A stretch of 64,000 bases of DNA, taken from the NCBI RefSeq assembly GCF_030687145.1, contig NZ_CP117460.1, forward strand, positions 1,426,001-1,490,000, written 5' to 3'. This DNA is from Pseudomonas sp. FP1742. GTDB taxonomy: Bacteria; Pseudomonadota; Gammaproteobacteria; Pseudomonadales; Pseudomonadaceae. The notes under the pieces are model-generated. The model was not told where the DNA came from. It did not search any database and saw only the letters and a program-made list of their open reading frames with translations. Numbering within the stretch: position 1 is the stretch's first letter; every line of letters begins with the position of its first letter. This document shows, piece by piece, positions 34,701 to 43,625 of this stretch. A program made the translations under genes and the position numbers.

Positions 34701-36992
34701 TTACAGCAACTCAAAGCTCTGCTGCGTCACGTCCTGAGAGTCCAGGCCGATCTGCACGTTGAACTTGCCCGGTTCCGCGGCGTACTTGAGTTGGGCGTTG
34801 TAGAACTTCAGGTCATCCTCGGTGATGGTGAAGTGCACGACTTTCTGTTCGCCGGCCTTGAGCATTACTTTCTGGAAGTTCTTCAGTTCCTTGACCGGGC
34901 GGATCATCGAACCGGTCACGTCCTGGATGTACAACTGCACCACGGTTTCGCCGTCACGCTTGCCGGTGTTTTTCACCACCACGCTGGCGTCGAGCTTGCC
35001 GGTCTTATTCAGTGTGGTCGACGACAGCGCCATGTCGGTCAGGCTGAAGTTGGTGTAGCTCAGGCCGAAGCCGAACGGGAACAGTGGCCCCGTAGTGTCT
35101 TCGAAATACTGCGAGGTGTAGTTGCCCGGTTTGCCCGGCGTGAACGGCCGGCCAATGCTCAGGTGGTTGTAGTAGGTTGGAATCTGACCCACCGAGCGGG
35201 GAATGGTGATTGGCAATTTGCCCGACGGGTTGTAGTCGCCGAACAGCACGTCAGCGATAGCGTTGCCGCCTTCGGTGCCGCTGAACCAGGTTTCCAGAAT
35301 CGCATCTGCCTGCTCTTTCTCTTCGAGAATCGACAGCGGACGGCCGTTCATCAACACCAGCACCAGCGGTTTGCCGGTGGCTTTCAACGCCCGGATCAGC
35401 TCGCGCTGGTTGCTCGGGATGTTCAGGTCGGTGCGGCTCGACGATTCGTGGGACATGCCACGGGATTCGCCCACCGCAGCCACTACCACATCAGCATCCT
35501 TGGCGGCTTTTACCGCTTCGTCGATCAACACGTTGGCCGGGCGCGGATCGTCCACCACTTCTGACGCATCGAAGTTGAGGAAATTGAGGTAGTCGAGGAT
35601 CTTCTTGTCGTCGGTGATGTTCGCGCCACGGGCGTAGATCAGCGTCGACTGCGCGCCGAGGGCATTGGTCATGCCGTCGAACAGCGTGACCGATTGCGCC
35701 GGTCTGCCGGCGGCGGCCCAACTGCCCATCATGTCGATCGGTGCTTTGGCCAATGGGCCGACCAGCGCGATTTTCGCGGTTTTCTTCAATGGCAGGGTGT
35801 CACCCTGGTTCTTCAGCAATACCTGGCTGCGGCGCGCGACATCACGGGCCTCGGCGCGGTGCAGGCGGCTTTCGGCGTAGGTGTCGGCCGGGTCATCCTC
35901 GGCCTTGCCGATGCGCAGGTACGGGTCTTTGAACAGGCCCATGTCGTACTTGGCTGCGAGCACTTCACGCACGGCGTTGTCGATGTCTTTCTGTTCGATC
36001 TCACCGGCTTTCAACAGTCCTGGCAATTCCTTGCCATAGAGGGTGTCGTTCATGCTCATGTCGATGCCGGCCTTGATCGCCAGCTTCGCCGCTTCGCGAC
36101 CGTCCGCGGCGACGCCGTGCTTGATCAGCTCGAAAATCGCCCCGTGGTCACTGACCGCCAGGCCCTTGAAGCCCCATTCCTTGCGCAGCAGGTCATTCAT
36201 CAACCAAGTGTTGGCGGTGGCCGGCACGCCGTTGATCGAGTTCAGTGCAACCATCACCCCGCCGGCACCGGCGTCGATCGCGGCGCGGTACGGTGGCAGG
36301 TAATCCTGGTACATCTTGACCGGGCTCATGTCGACGACGTTGTAGTCGCGACCGCCCTCGACCGCGCCGTACAAGGCAAAGTGCTTGACGCTGGCCATGA
36401 TGCTGTCGGCCGCGTTCGCACCACTGCCCTGGAAGGCCTTGACCATCACCCCGGCAATCCGCGAAACCAGATAGGTGTCTTCGCCGAAACCTTCGGACGT
36501 GCGGCCCCAGCGTGGGTCGCGGGAGATATCGACCATTGGCGCGAAGGTGATGTCGAGGCTGTCCGCCGCGGCTTCCTTGGCGGCGATGCGTCCCGACAGG
36601 CCGATGGCATCCATGTCCCAGCTCGAGGCCAGGGCCAGGGGAATAGGGAAAATCGTGCGGTGGCCATGGATCACGTCATAGGCGAAGAACATCGGGATCT
36701 TCAACCGGCTGCGCATGGCCGCGTCCTGCATTGGACGGTTTTCCGCGCGGGTGATCGAGTTGAAGGTGCCGCCGATATTGCCGGCGGCGATTTCCTTGCG
36801 GATCAGCTCCCGAGGCATTTCCGGGCCGATGCTGATCAGGCGTAACTGGCCGATCTTTTCATCGAGGGTCATTTGCTTCATCAGGTGGCTGATGAAGGCA
36901 TCCTTGTTTTCTATCGGTGCGGGCGTCGTGGCGGCCAATACGGTATGACTGGCCAGGCTGACGAACAGGCCCAGCAAACACAGCTTCTTCAT
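34701..36992 (-). CDS. bglX: BglX, periplasmic beta-glucosidase (GH3)
   Basis: 763 residues from ATG 36992 (MKKLCLLGLFVSLASHTVLA), which gives a clean signal peptide; an ATG 24 bases upstream is less fitting. GH3 N-terminal barrel (about 40-370) with nucleophile Asp282 in GLAVSDHG and substrate residues in SVKHFALYGAVEGGRDY; GH3 C-terminal domain (about 400-620) with the acid/base region near GESRGMSHESSSR; fibronectin-III-like domain at the end. It releases glucose from beta-glucosides in the periplasm. Confidence 0.93.
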   Translation of the reverse strand: MKKLCLLGLFVSLASHTVLAATTPAPIENKDAFISHLMKQMTLDEKIGQLRLISIGPEMPRELIRKEIAAGNIGGTFNSITRAENRPMQDAAMRSRLKIPMFFAYDVIHGHRTIFPIPLALASSWDMDAIGLSGRIAAKEAAADSLDITFAPMVDISRDPRWGRTSEGFGEDTYLVSRIAGVMVKAFQGSGANAADSIMASVKHFALYGAVEGGRDYNVVDMSPVKMYQDYLPPYRAAIDAGAGGVMVALNSINGVPATANTWLMNDLLRKEWGFKGLAVSDHGAIFELIKHGVAADGREAAKLAIKAGIDMSMNDTLYGKELPGLLKAGEIEQKDIDNAVREVLAAKYDMGLFKDPYLRIGKAEDDPADTYAESRLHRAEARDVARRSQVLLKNQGDTLPLKKTAKIALVGPLAKAPIDMMGSWAAAGRPAQSVTLFDGMTNALGAQSTLIYARGANITDDKKILDYLNFLNFDASEVVDDPRPANVLIDEAVKAAKDADVVVAAVGESRGMSHESSSRTDLNIPSNQRELIRALKATGKPLVLVLMNGRPLSILEEKEQADAILETWFSGTEGGNAIADVLFGDYNPSGKLPITIPRSVGQIPTYYNHLSIGRPFTPGKPGNYTSQYFEDTTGPLFPFGFGLSYTNFSLTDMALSSTTLNKTGKLDASVVVKNTGKRDGETVVQLYIQDVTGSMIRPVKELKNFQKVMLKAGEQKVVHFTITEDDLKFYNAQLKYAAEPGKFNVQIGLDSQDVTQQSFELL

Positions 36993-37240
36993 GAATGTTT
37001 TTCTCAAAAGGCCCAAGCGGCCGTGAATACGCGCCGGTCAGCCAAAATTTCGGGAGCGACTATTGTTGTTTGAGCATTGTTCTGAAAAATGCAGCACACT
37101 TCTAAACTGTTTTTTTGCTGGGCATCTTTTAGCCCATTGGCTCGATGCAATCCAGTAGCGGCGCAGATTATGCCCCAAGAGCCGGGTTCGAAGTTCGCCG
37201 GTTGTTTCATCAACGGAATGTGCAAGGGAGCATCAACCAG

Positions 37241-37852
37241 ATGAATGTACGACACCACTATCGCTCGGGCCTGCAGGTTGCAGCCTTGATGTTGCTGACC
37301 ACTGTGCTGGCGGGTTGCGGTATCAACACGATCCCGACCCTCGATGAACAGGCCAAGGCCGCCTGGGGCCAGGTGCAGAACCAGTACCAGCGCCGCGCCG
37401 ACCTGATCCCCAATCTGGTGGAAACCGTCAAGGGCTATGCCAAACACGAGGAAGAAACCCTGACCGCGGTGGTCGAAGCCCGGGCCAAGGCGACGTCGAT
37501 TCAGGTGGATGCCAGCACGCTGGATAATCCGGAAAAGCTCAAACAGTTCCAGCAGGCGCAGGATCAGCTGACCGGCGCGCTGAGTCGGTTGATGGTGGTG
37601 TCCGAGCGTTATCCGGACCTCAAGGCCAACCAGAACTTCCTGGCGCTGCAATCGCAACTTGAAGGCACCGAGAACCGTATCGCCGTGGCGCGTCGCGATT
37701 TCATCCTCGCGGTGCAGAAATACAACACCGAACTTCGTACTTTTCCCGGTCGCCTGTGGCACACCGTGATGTACAGCGATTTGCCGATCCGCGAAACCTT
37801 CGAGGCCACCAGCCCCGGTGCCGAGAAAGCGCCTGAAGTGAAGTTCCAGTAG
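37241..37852 (+). CDS. LemA-family lipoprotein
   Basis: 203 residues from ATG 37241. Lipobox VLAGC with Cys26, then the LemA domain: AWGQVQNQYQRRADLIPNLV and a long helical bundle to about residue 180. LemA proteins are cell-envelope proteins of unknown mechanism commonly paired with TPM-domain proteins, as here (44 bases to the next gene). An upstream in-frame ATG at 37145 would hide the signal sequence and is rejected. Confidence 0.9.
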   Translation: MNVRHHYRSGLQVAALMLLTTVLAGCGINTIPTLDEQAKAAWGQVQNQYQRRADLIPNLVETVKGYAKHEEETLTAVVEARAKATSIQVDASTLDNPEKLKQFQQAQDQLTGALSRLMVVSERYPDLKANQNFLALQSQLEGTENRIAVARRDFILAVQKYNTELRTFPGRLWHTVMYSDLPIRETFEATSPGAEKAPEVKFQ

Positions 37853-37895
37853 GCGCTGGGCCGGGTTTGAAGTGCCACCAAGGATGAGGTTGCCA

Positions 37896-38636
37896 ATGCG
37901 TGTGTTGAAAGTGGGCCTGGTGCTGTTGCTCTGGGTGTTTGCCCTGACGGCCCGGGCCGAGTTGAAGTTCCCGGAATTGACCGGGCGGGTGGTGGATAAC
38001 GCCCAAATGATCGAGCCAGCGGTGCGCGAGCAGCTTGTTCAGCAGCTTAATGCCCACGAGAAAACTACCGGCGAGCAGTTGGTGGTGGTCACATTGCCGG
38101 ACCTGCAGGGCGCCGATATCGCGGATTTCGGTTATCAGCTGGGGCGCTACTGGGGCATTGGTCAGAAGGACAAGAACAACGGCGCACTGCTGATCGTTGC
38201 GCGTGCCGAGCGAAAATTGCGGATCGAAGTCGGTTATGGCCTGGAAGATCGCCTGACCGATGCGCAGAGTTCGGTGATCATCAATCAGGTGATCACGCCT
38301 GCGTTCAAGGCTGGCAACTTCAGCAAGGGCATCAGCGATGGCGTCTCGGCAATGCTGGTGGTGCTGGGGGGCAACCCGTTGAACGAGCCGTCGACGGTGT
38401 ATGAGTCGCGTGGCAATCAGGAGAGCGATTTCGTTGCGCGGCATCCGGGGATATTCGTGTTCCTGGTGTTGCTGTTTATCCTGACGGTCTTCGTCGGCCA
38501 GATGTTCGGTATTCTGCCAAGTGGAGGGGGTAGAGGCCGGGGCGGTTTCGGTGGCGGAGGTTTTGGGGGCGGTGGTGGTGGCTTCAGTGGCGGTGGGGGC
38601 AGTTTCGGTGGCGGCGGTTCGTCGGGCGGCTGGTGA
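37896..38636 (+). CDS. TPM-domain membrane protein, YgcG-like
   Basis: 246 residues from ATG 37896. Signal peptide (cleavage near ARA/EL), TPM domain (about 25-150; GRVVDNAQMIEP, GEQLVVVTLPDLQG, RKLRIEVGYGLEDRLTDAQ), one membrane helix (about 190-210) and a C-terminal tail that is almost only Gly with Ser and Phe. TPM domains are linked to envelope or photosystem repair in other organisms. Middle gene of lemA-TPM-TPM. Confidence 0.9.
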   Translation: MRVLKVGLVLLLWVFALTARAELKFPELTGRVVDNAQMIEPAVREQLVQQLNAHEKTTGEQLVVVTLPDLQGADIADFGYQLGRYWGIGQKDKNNGALLIVARAERKLRIEVGYGLEDRLTDAQSSVIINQVITPAFKAGNFSKGISDGVSAMLVVLGGNPLNEPSTVYESRGNQESDFVARHPGIFVFLVLLFILTVFVGQMFGILPSGGGRGRGGFGGGGFGGGGGGFSGGGGSFGGGGSSGGW

Positions 38637-38684
38637 TGACACGGCAGGAAACATAACAACAATAGCGAGCAGGCACTCATAGAC

Positions 38685-39302
38685 ATGGCATTACTGACTG
38701 AACACGAACAACGCAAAGTCGCCGAGGCGATTGCCCGGGTCGAGCGCGATACCGACGCCGAACTGGTGACGGTGCTCGCGGCCCGCGCCGACGATTACGC
38801 GTACATCCCGTTGCTGTGGGCCAGTCTGCTGGCGCTGGTGGTGCCGGGTATCGTGCATTACCTGACTGGCTGGCTGACCATGCACAGCCTGTTGCTGGTG
38901 CAATGGGTCAGTTTCATCGTGTTGTGCCTGGTGTTCCGGATTCCGAAAGTCACCACTCGCCTGATCCCGCGCTCGGTCCGTCACTGGCGTGCCTCGAACC
39001 TGGCGCGCCGGCAGTTCCTGGAGCAGAACCTGCACCACACCGTGGGCGGCACCGGCATGCTGATTTTTGTCTCCGAGGCCGAGCGCTATGTGGAGATCCT
39101 GGTGGATGAAGGGATTTCCAAACGGCTGGATAACAAGAACTGGGACGCGATCGTGGCGGCGTTTACGCAACAGGTGAAACAGGGGCAGACGTTGCAGGGC
39201 TTTGTGACGTGCATCGAGGCGTGCGGCGAGTTGCTCAAGGTGCATGTGCCGGTGACCCAAGTGCGCAATGAATTGCCGAATCGGTTGGTGGTGTTGAGCT
39301 AA
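38685..39302 (+). CDS. TPM-domain protein, second copy
   Basis: 205 residues, no signal peptide. TPM-like parts at the N terminus (EHEQRKVAEAIARVERDTDAELVTVLAARADD) and C-terminal half (FVSEAERYVEILVDEGISKRL), with two membrane helices between (about 43-85). Follows the Gly-rich TPM gene by 48 bases; the trio is probably one operon. Function unknown beyond envelope association. Confidence 0.85.
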   Translation: MALLTEHEQRKVAEAIARVERDTDAELVTVLAARADDYAYIPLLWASLLALVVPGIVHYLTGWLTMHSLLLVQWVSFIVLCLVFRIPKVTTRLIPRSVRHWRASNLARRQFLEQNLHHTVGGTGMLIFVSEAERYVEILVDEGISKRLDNKNWDAIVAAFTQQVKQGQTLQGFVTCIEACGELLKVHVPVTQVRNELPNRLVVLS

Positions 39303-39331
39303 AAACCAGATCCCGGCAATGACGCGTTCTT

Positions 39332-39463
39332 GTAGCAGCTGGCGCAGCCTGCGTTCGGCTGCGAAGCAGTCGCTAATTCGCCTGGATACGGTCTATCTGA
39401 TACACCGCGTATTTTGACTTTACGACTGCTGCGCAGCCGAACGCAGGCTGCGCCAGCTGCTAC
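39332..39463. repeat. Long inverted repeat, a different REP family
   Basis: Arms 39332-39372 and 39423-39463, each 41 bases, are complementary with a single mismatch (both contain GGCGCAGCCTGCGTTCGGCT or its complement). A 50-base spacer separates them. The unit is unlike the GTGGGAGC REPINs and looks like a REPIN of another REP class. It fills the gap after the TPM gene. Confidence 0.85.
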
Positions 39464-39561
39464 GGATCGCACCGTTTGGTAAATAACTGCGTGTCCCGAA
39501 CGGCCATCCCCCCTAAAATACCCGCCATTCTCCGATTCGCACCGCCCGAGGCCGTTTTTTC

Positions 39562-40776
39562 ATGTCTGTCACCGCCACCCCCGCCAGCCTCGCGCCGGAT
39601 CACCACGCCCAGTTCATCGACCTGCTGCAAACCAGTCTCGATCAGAACGCCTTCATCAAACTGGTGCTGGCCAAATACGTCGGCGGCGAAGCGGATTTAC
39701 AGCGGTTGATCATCAAGCAGCTGACGGTCAAGGATCAGCCGTGCCTGTCCTTCGTCTACCGCTACAAGACCCGCGACATCACCAAGAACCTGCCGATTGC
39801 CGAAGGCGTGGCGAGCATTGCCGCGCTGTTACCGGCGTCGTTCAAGAATGCGCATTTACTGTCATTGACCGACGAAGCCCAGCTCGAATACAGCAAAAAG
39901 GGCAAGTCTTCGCTGTTCAAGAGCAAACCCCAGCAATTGCGCGAGGTACCGTCCGCCGAGCACAACCGTGAGAAGAACCGTTTCCTCGACCTGAGCCGGC
40001 CGTTCCTCAAGGACCTCGGCGTGACCAACGCGCAGCACGAACTGATCCCGGCGATGTCGCGCAAGTGGAAGCAGATCAACAAGTTCATCGAAGTCTTCAG
40101 TCACGCGCTGACCTCTTCGCCGCTGGCGCTGGACAAGCCGGTACGGGTGGCGGATTTCGGCTCGGGCAAGGGTTACCTGACGTTCGCGATCCATGACTAC
40201 CTGCGCAACACCCTGAAAGCCGAGGGCGAAGTGACTGGCGTCGAACTGCGCGAAGACATGGTCAAGCTGTGCAACAGCGCGGCGGCGAAGCTGGAGCATC
40301 CGGGGCTGGTGTTCAAATGCGGTGATGTGCGCAGCGTGGCGCCGAGCGAGCTGGATGTGATGATCGCGTTGCATGCCTGCGACATCGCCACCGACTATGC
40401 GATTCATACCGGCATTCGTTCCGGCGCTTCGATCATCATGTGCTCGCCGTGCTGCCACAAACAGATCCGCCTGCAGATCCAGAGCCCGGCATTACTCAAG
40501 CCGATGCTGCAATACGGCCTGCACCTGGGCCAGCAGGCGGAAATGGTCACCGACAGTTTGCGTGCGTTGTTTCTGGAAGCCTGCGGCTACGAGACCAAGG
40601 TGTTCGAGTTCATCTCACTGGACCACACCAACAAGAACAAGATGATTCTGGCGGTCAAACGCGCCGAGCCGGTGGACCCGGCTCAGTTGTTGGTGAAGAT
40701 CCAGGAACTGAAGGATTTCTACCACATCAGCGAGCATTGCCTGGAAACATTGCTGCGGGCTGATGGCTACCTCTGA
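39562..40776 (+). CDS. SAM-dependent methyltransferase, METTL25/GSTCD-like
   Basis: 404 residues. An N-terminal domain (1-180) of unknown role precedes a Rossmann methyltransferase domain with SAM motif VADFGSGKG (196-204) and acidic end-of-strand residue in VTGVELRED. ALHACDIATDYAI and CSPCCHKQ (a Cys-Cys pair) are hallmarks of the family shared with eukaryotic METTL25 and GSTCD. Substrate unknown; a stand-alone gene. Confidence 0.82.
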   Translation: MSVTATPASLAPDHHAQFIDLLQTSLDQNAFIKLVLAKYVGGEADLQRLIIKQLTVKDQPCLSFVYRYKTRDITKNLPIAEGVASIAALLPASFKNAHLLSLTDEAQLEYSKKGKSSLFKSKPQQLREVPSAEHNREKNRFLDLSRPFLKDLGVTNAQHELIPAMSRKWKQINKFIEVFSHALTSSPLALDKPVRVADFGSGKGYLTFAIHDYLRNTLKAEGEVTGVELREDMVKLCNSAAAKLEHPGLVFKCGDVRSVAPSELDVMIALHACDIATDYAIHTGIRSGASIIMCSPCCHKQIRLQIQSPALLKPMLQYGLHLGQQAEMVTDSLRALFLEACGYETKVFEFISLDHTNKNKMILAVKRAEPVDPAQLLVKIQELKDFYHISEHCLETLLRADGYL

Positions 40777-40778
40777 GG

Positions 40779-41753
40779 CTACCTCTGATCCTGTGGGAGC
40801 GGGCTTGCTCGCGAAGACGGATTATCATTCAACATTGATGTCGACTGGCACTCCGCTTTCGCGAGCAAGCCCGCTCCCACATGGGGTTTGACTGCGGTCT
40901 TGCGCCCGAGCATCACCGTCACGATCACCCCGGCTGCAAACAGCCAGGTAATCGGTTCGACCTGCTCACCAAAGAACAACGCCGAAAACGCGATGGTGAA
41001 GAAGATCTGCAGCAACTGGATCTGACTGACCCGGGCAATGCCGCCCATGGCCAGCCCGGCGTACCAGGCAAAGAACCCGATGAACTGCGAAAACAGCGAG
41101 ACATAACCGAAGGCCCACCAGGTCTTGGCCGAAATCTCGCCCTGATGTTGCAGCGCCAGGTACAACACCGGCCCGATCAGCAACGGCGTCGACAGCACCA
41201 GCGCCCAGCAGATCACCTGCCAACCGCCCATCTCCCTGGCTAACCGGCCGCCTTCGGCATAACCCAGCCCACCCACGGCAATCGCCCCGAGCATCAGCAA
41301 ATCACCGGCCTGAATGCTGCCGGCGCCGCTGATCAGCGCATAACCGAGCACCAGTGCACTGCCCAGCGCGGCGCAGGCCCAGAAGGCTTTCGACGGACGC
41401 TCATGGGACAGCCACGCGGCATATAGCGCCACGCACAGCGGTTGCAAGCCGTTGACCAGTGCGCCGTGGGAGGCGGGCAACGTCTGCATGGCCCAGGCCG
41501 ACAGCACCGGGAAACCGAGAATGACACCGGCGATCACCAGCGTCAGGCCTTTGATCTGTTTCCACGTGGGCCATTTTTCCCGGTGCCACAGCAACAGCAG
41601 CGCTGCCGGAATCGCCGCGAACAGCGCACGACCGAGGCCGTTGAGCAGCGGATGGAGTTCTTGCACGACGATTCGTGTGAAGGGCAGGGTCAGGCTGAAG
41701 ATAACGACGCCGAGCAGGCCGAGGGCCATGCCGGTGTTTTCGCGTGAAGACAT
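40779..41753 (-). CDS. EamA/DMT-family transporter with REPIN-encoded tail
   Basis: 324 residues; ten predicted membrane helices in two EamA repeats (about 10-135 and 150-290), typical of drug/metabolite exporters. The fold ends near VMLGRKTAVKPH. The final 33 residues (from [10 protein letters not shown]) are translated from the REPIN at 40792-40881, and the stop codon lies just beyond it. This looks like loss of the original stop codon by REPIN insertion. Substrate unknown. Confidence 0.83.
   Translation of the reverse strand: MSSRENTGMALGLLGVVIFSLTLPFTRIVVQELHPLLNGLGRALFAAIPAALLLLWHREKWPTWKQIKGLTLVIAGVILGFPVLSAWAMQTLPASHGALVNGLQPLCVALYAAWLSHERPSKAFWACAALGSALVLGYALISGAGSIQAGDLLMLGAIAVGGLGYAEGGRLAREMGGWQVICWALVLSTPLLIGPVLYLALQHQGEISAKTWWAFGYVSLFSQFIGFFAWYAGLAMGGIARVSQIQLLQIFFTIAFSALFFGEQVEPITWLFAAGVIVTVMLGRKTAVKPHVGAGLLAKAECQSTSMLNDNPSSRASPLPQDQR
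40792..40881. repeat. REPIN, convergent type, 90 bp, inside a coding frame
   Basis: Same family and exact length as the others, but the spacer is in the opposite orientation (CAACATTGATGTCGACTG). It overlaps the 3' end of the EamA transporter gene, which reads through it. Confidence 0.93.
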
Positions 41754-41863
41754 GATGGCAACCAGAATCGAAGGTGGCGGGAACAGCCTTTATCTAGCCA
41801 TAAACCATTGGTTTCGCACTATTACAGCTAGGTGCTGAGTAATCCGTACAGTTTGAGGACACC

Positions 41864-41957
41864 TTCGCGAGCAAGCCCGCTCCCACATTTAATCTGCGGC
41901 GAACACATCATTCACTGACACTGAAGACCTAATGTGGAAGCGGGCTTGCTCGCGAAG
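41864..41957. repeat. REP pair, divergent type
   Basis: CTTCGCGAGCAAGCCCGCTC first, then a mutated forward copy ATGTGGAAGCGGGCTTGCTC (GGGAG changed to GGAAG). It occupies the middle of the roughly 300-base gap between the EamA and DJ-1 genes, which otherwise holds nothing recognised. Confidence 0.88.
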
Positions 41958-42057
41958 AACGATGACGCCGTAGTAACTGGTTATTACCCGACCCGCCGGA
42001 TAAGGACTACCTTGAATACTCCTGCAGGCCCACGCATTTCCCAGAGGAGTCCTCCCC

Positions 42058-42639
42058 ATGGCTGCTAAAAAAATCCTGATGCTGGTCGGTGATTACGTCG
42101 AAGACTATGAAGTGATGGTGCCGTTCCAGGCGCTGCTGATGGTCGGTCACACGGTGCATGCCGTTTGCCCGGACAAATCCGCCGGCCAGACCGTGCGCAC
42201 CGCGATCCATGACTTCGAAGGCGACCAGACCTACAGCGAAAAACCCGGTCACCTGTTTGCCCTGAATTTCGATTTCGCCAAGGTCGATGCGGCGGACTAC
42301 GACGCGCTGCTGATCCCGGGCGGTCGTGCGCCGGAGTACCTGCGGCTGAACGAAAAAGTCCTGGCGCTGGTGCAAGCGTTCGACAAGGCCGGCAAACCAA
42401 TCGCCGCCGTGTGTCATGGCGCGCAATTGCTGGCCGCCGCCGGGATTCTTGAAGGTCGCGAATGCAGCGCCTACCCGGCCTGTGCCCCGGAAGTGCGCCT
42501 GGCCGGCGGCACGTACATCGATATCCCGGTGACGGAAGGTCATGTTCAAGGCAATCTGGCCACTGCTCCGGCCTGGCCGGCGCATCCGAGCTGGCTGGCC
42601 GGTTTCCTCGGGTTGCTGGGCACCAAAATCACGCTGTAA
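42058..42639 (+). CDS. DJ-1/PfpI-family protein
   Basis: 193 residues. DJ-1/PfpI fold with nucleophile Cys in [14 protein letters not shown] (about residue 119) and the preceding [14 protein letters not shown]; a glutamate partner lies near YVEDYE at the N terminus. Members act as glyoxalase III, deglycase or peptidase-like proteins. A strong AGAGGAG ribosome binding site precedes it. It is followed after 14 bases by an RHH-domain gene. Confidence 0.88.
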   Translation: MAAKKILMLVGDYVEDYEVMVPFQALLMVGHTVHAVCPDKSAGQTVRTAIHDFEGDQTYSEKPGHLFALNFDFAKVDAADYDALLIPGGRAPEYLRLNEKVLALVQAFDKAGKPIAAVCHGAQLLAAAGILEGRECSAYPACAPEVRLAGGTYIDIPVTEGHVQGNLATAPAWPAHPSWLAGFLGLLGTKITL

Positions 42640-42653
42640 CGAGGGACCTGTCC

Positions 42654-42959
42654 ATGTGCGAGCTCTACGTCAAGGCCGACCCGATTCTCTACGAATCGCG
42701 CTCCCGCTCGCTGCGCATCTGCGGGGTGGTCACCACCCTGCGGCTGGAGAACCAGTTCTGGGACATCCTCAGCGAAATCGCCGAGGTCGATGGCATGACC
42801 ACCAATCAGTTGATCGCCAAATTGTATGAAGAGGTGATGGACTACCGCGGCGAAGTGGTGAATTTCGCCTCGTTCTTGCGGGTCAGTTGCATGCGCTATT
42901 TGAGTCAGCGCCGAGTGCAGGCGCCTGAGTTGTCGGTGGTGCGGGCGGTGGTGAAGTAG
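42654..42959 (+). CDS. Ribbon-helix-helix domain protein
   Basis: 101 residues. The central part, SRSLRICGVVTTLRLENQFW then EVDGMTTNQLIAKLYEEV, matches the RHH_4-type ribbon-helix-helix family, small DNA-binding-like proteins of proteobacteria. Probably co-transcribed with the DJ-1/PfpI gene and may regulate it. Function otherwise unknown. Confidence 0.78.
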   Translation: MCELYVKADPILYESRSRSLRICGVVTTLRLENQFWDILSEIAEVDGMTTNQLIAKLYEEVMDYRGEVVNFASFLRVSCMRYLSQRRVQAPELSVVRAVVK

Positions 42960-42988
42960 GGCGGTTTTGTTCAGGCCTTACCGGCCTC

Positions 42989-43070
42989 TTCGCGGGCAAG
43001 CCCGCTCCCACAGTTGACCGGGTTGTTCAGCAGGATGCGGTCTGATGGGGGAGCGGGCTTGCCCGTGAAG
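42989..43070. repeat. REP pair, divergent type
   Basis: CTTCGCGGGCAAGCCCGCTC (42989 on) followed by a degenerate forward copy GGGGGAGCGGGCTTGCCCGT. Both arms carry the same GGGC variant in place of GAGC, so the pair has co-varied. Confidence 0.85.
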
Positions 43071-43150
43071 GAGCCGGTACAGGCGACAGAAATCCTGGCT
43101 TGGTCTTTACTCTGAAGCGCGAAACCTCTCAATCGCCAAGGAGCAAGAAC

Positions 43151-43495
43151 ATGTCTGGATGGTACGAAGTGAGCAAAACCAGCAATGGTCAGTTCAAGTT
43201 TGTGTTGAAAGCGGCCAACGCCGAAACTATTCTGACCAGCGAGCTCTACACCACGCGCAAAGCGGCCGACAGCGGTATCGCCTCGGTCCAGGCCAATAGC
43301 CCGCTGGACGAACGCTACGAGAAAAAAAACACCAAGGACGGCCATCCTTACTTCAATCTGAAGGCCGGTAACCACGAGATCATTGGCAGCAGCGAGTCCT
43401 ACTCGTCCGATGCCGCGCGGGATAAAGGCATCGCCAGCGTCAAGGCCAACGGCCCGACCACGGTGATCAAGGACAAGACCTTGCCGGTGTTCTAA
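43151..43495 (+). CDS. YegP-family protein (two DUF1508 repeats)
   Basis: 114 residues from ATG 43151, preceded by AAGGAG. Two tandem repeats of about 50 residues: SGWYEVSKTSNGQFKFVLKA and then DGHPYFNLKAGNHEIIGSSE, each followed by a helix with GIASV. Small cytosolic protein of unknown function, often stress- or stationary-phase linked. Confidence 0.92.
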   Translation: MSGWYEVSKTSNGQFKFVLKAANAETILTSELYTTRKAADSGIASVQANSPLDERYEKKNTKDGHPYFNLKAGNHEIIGSSESYSSDAARDKGIASVKANGPTTVIKDKTLPVF

Positions 43496-43512
43496 ACACA
43501 CCGCTGATCAAC

Positions 43513-43602
43513 TGTGGGAGCGGGCTTGCTCGCGAAGGGGGCTTAACAATCAACGAAGATGTTGAATGTCAGACCGCTTTCGCGAGCAAGCCCGCTCCCA
43601 CA
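43513..43602. repeat. REPIN, convergent type, 90 bp
   Basis: Inverted arms around a spacer with CAACGAAGATGTTGAATGTC. It lies between the convergent yegP-like and dapA-like genes. Confidence 0.93.
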
Positions 43603-43625
43603 GTGGTTTTGTGTGTGGCTGAAGA

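Noticed and set aside
35694..36845. Plus-strand open frame of 383 codons inside bglX
   Set aside because: Antisense shadow of the GH3 glucosidase; no domain or ribosome binding site.
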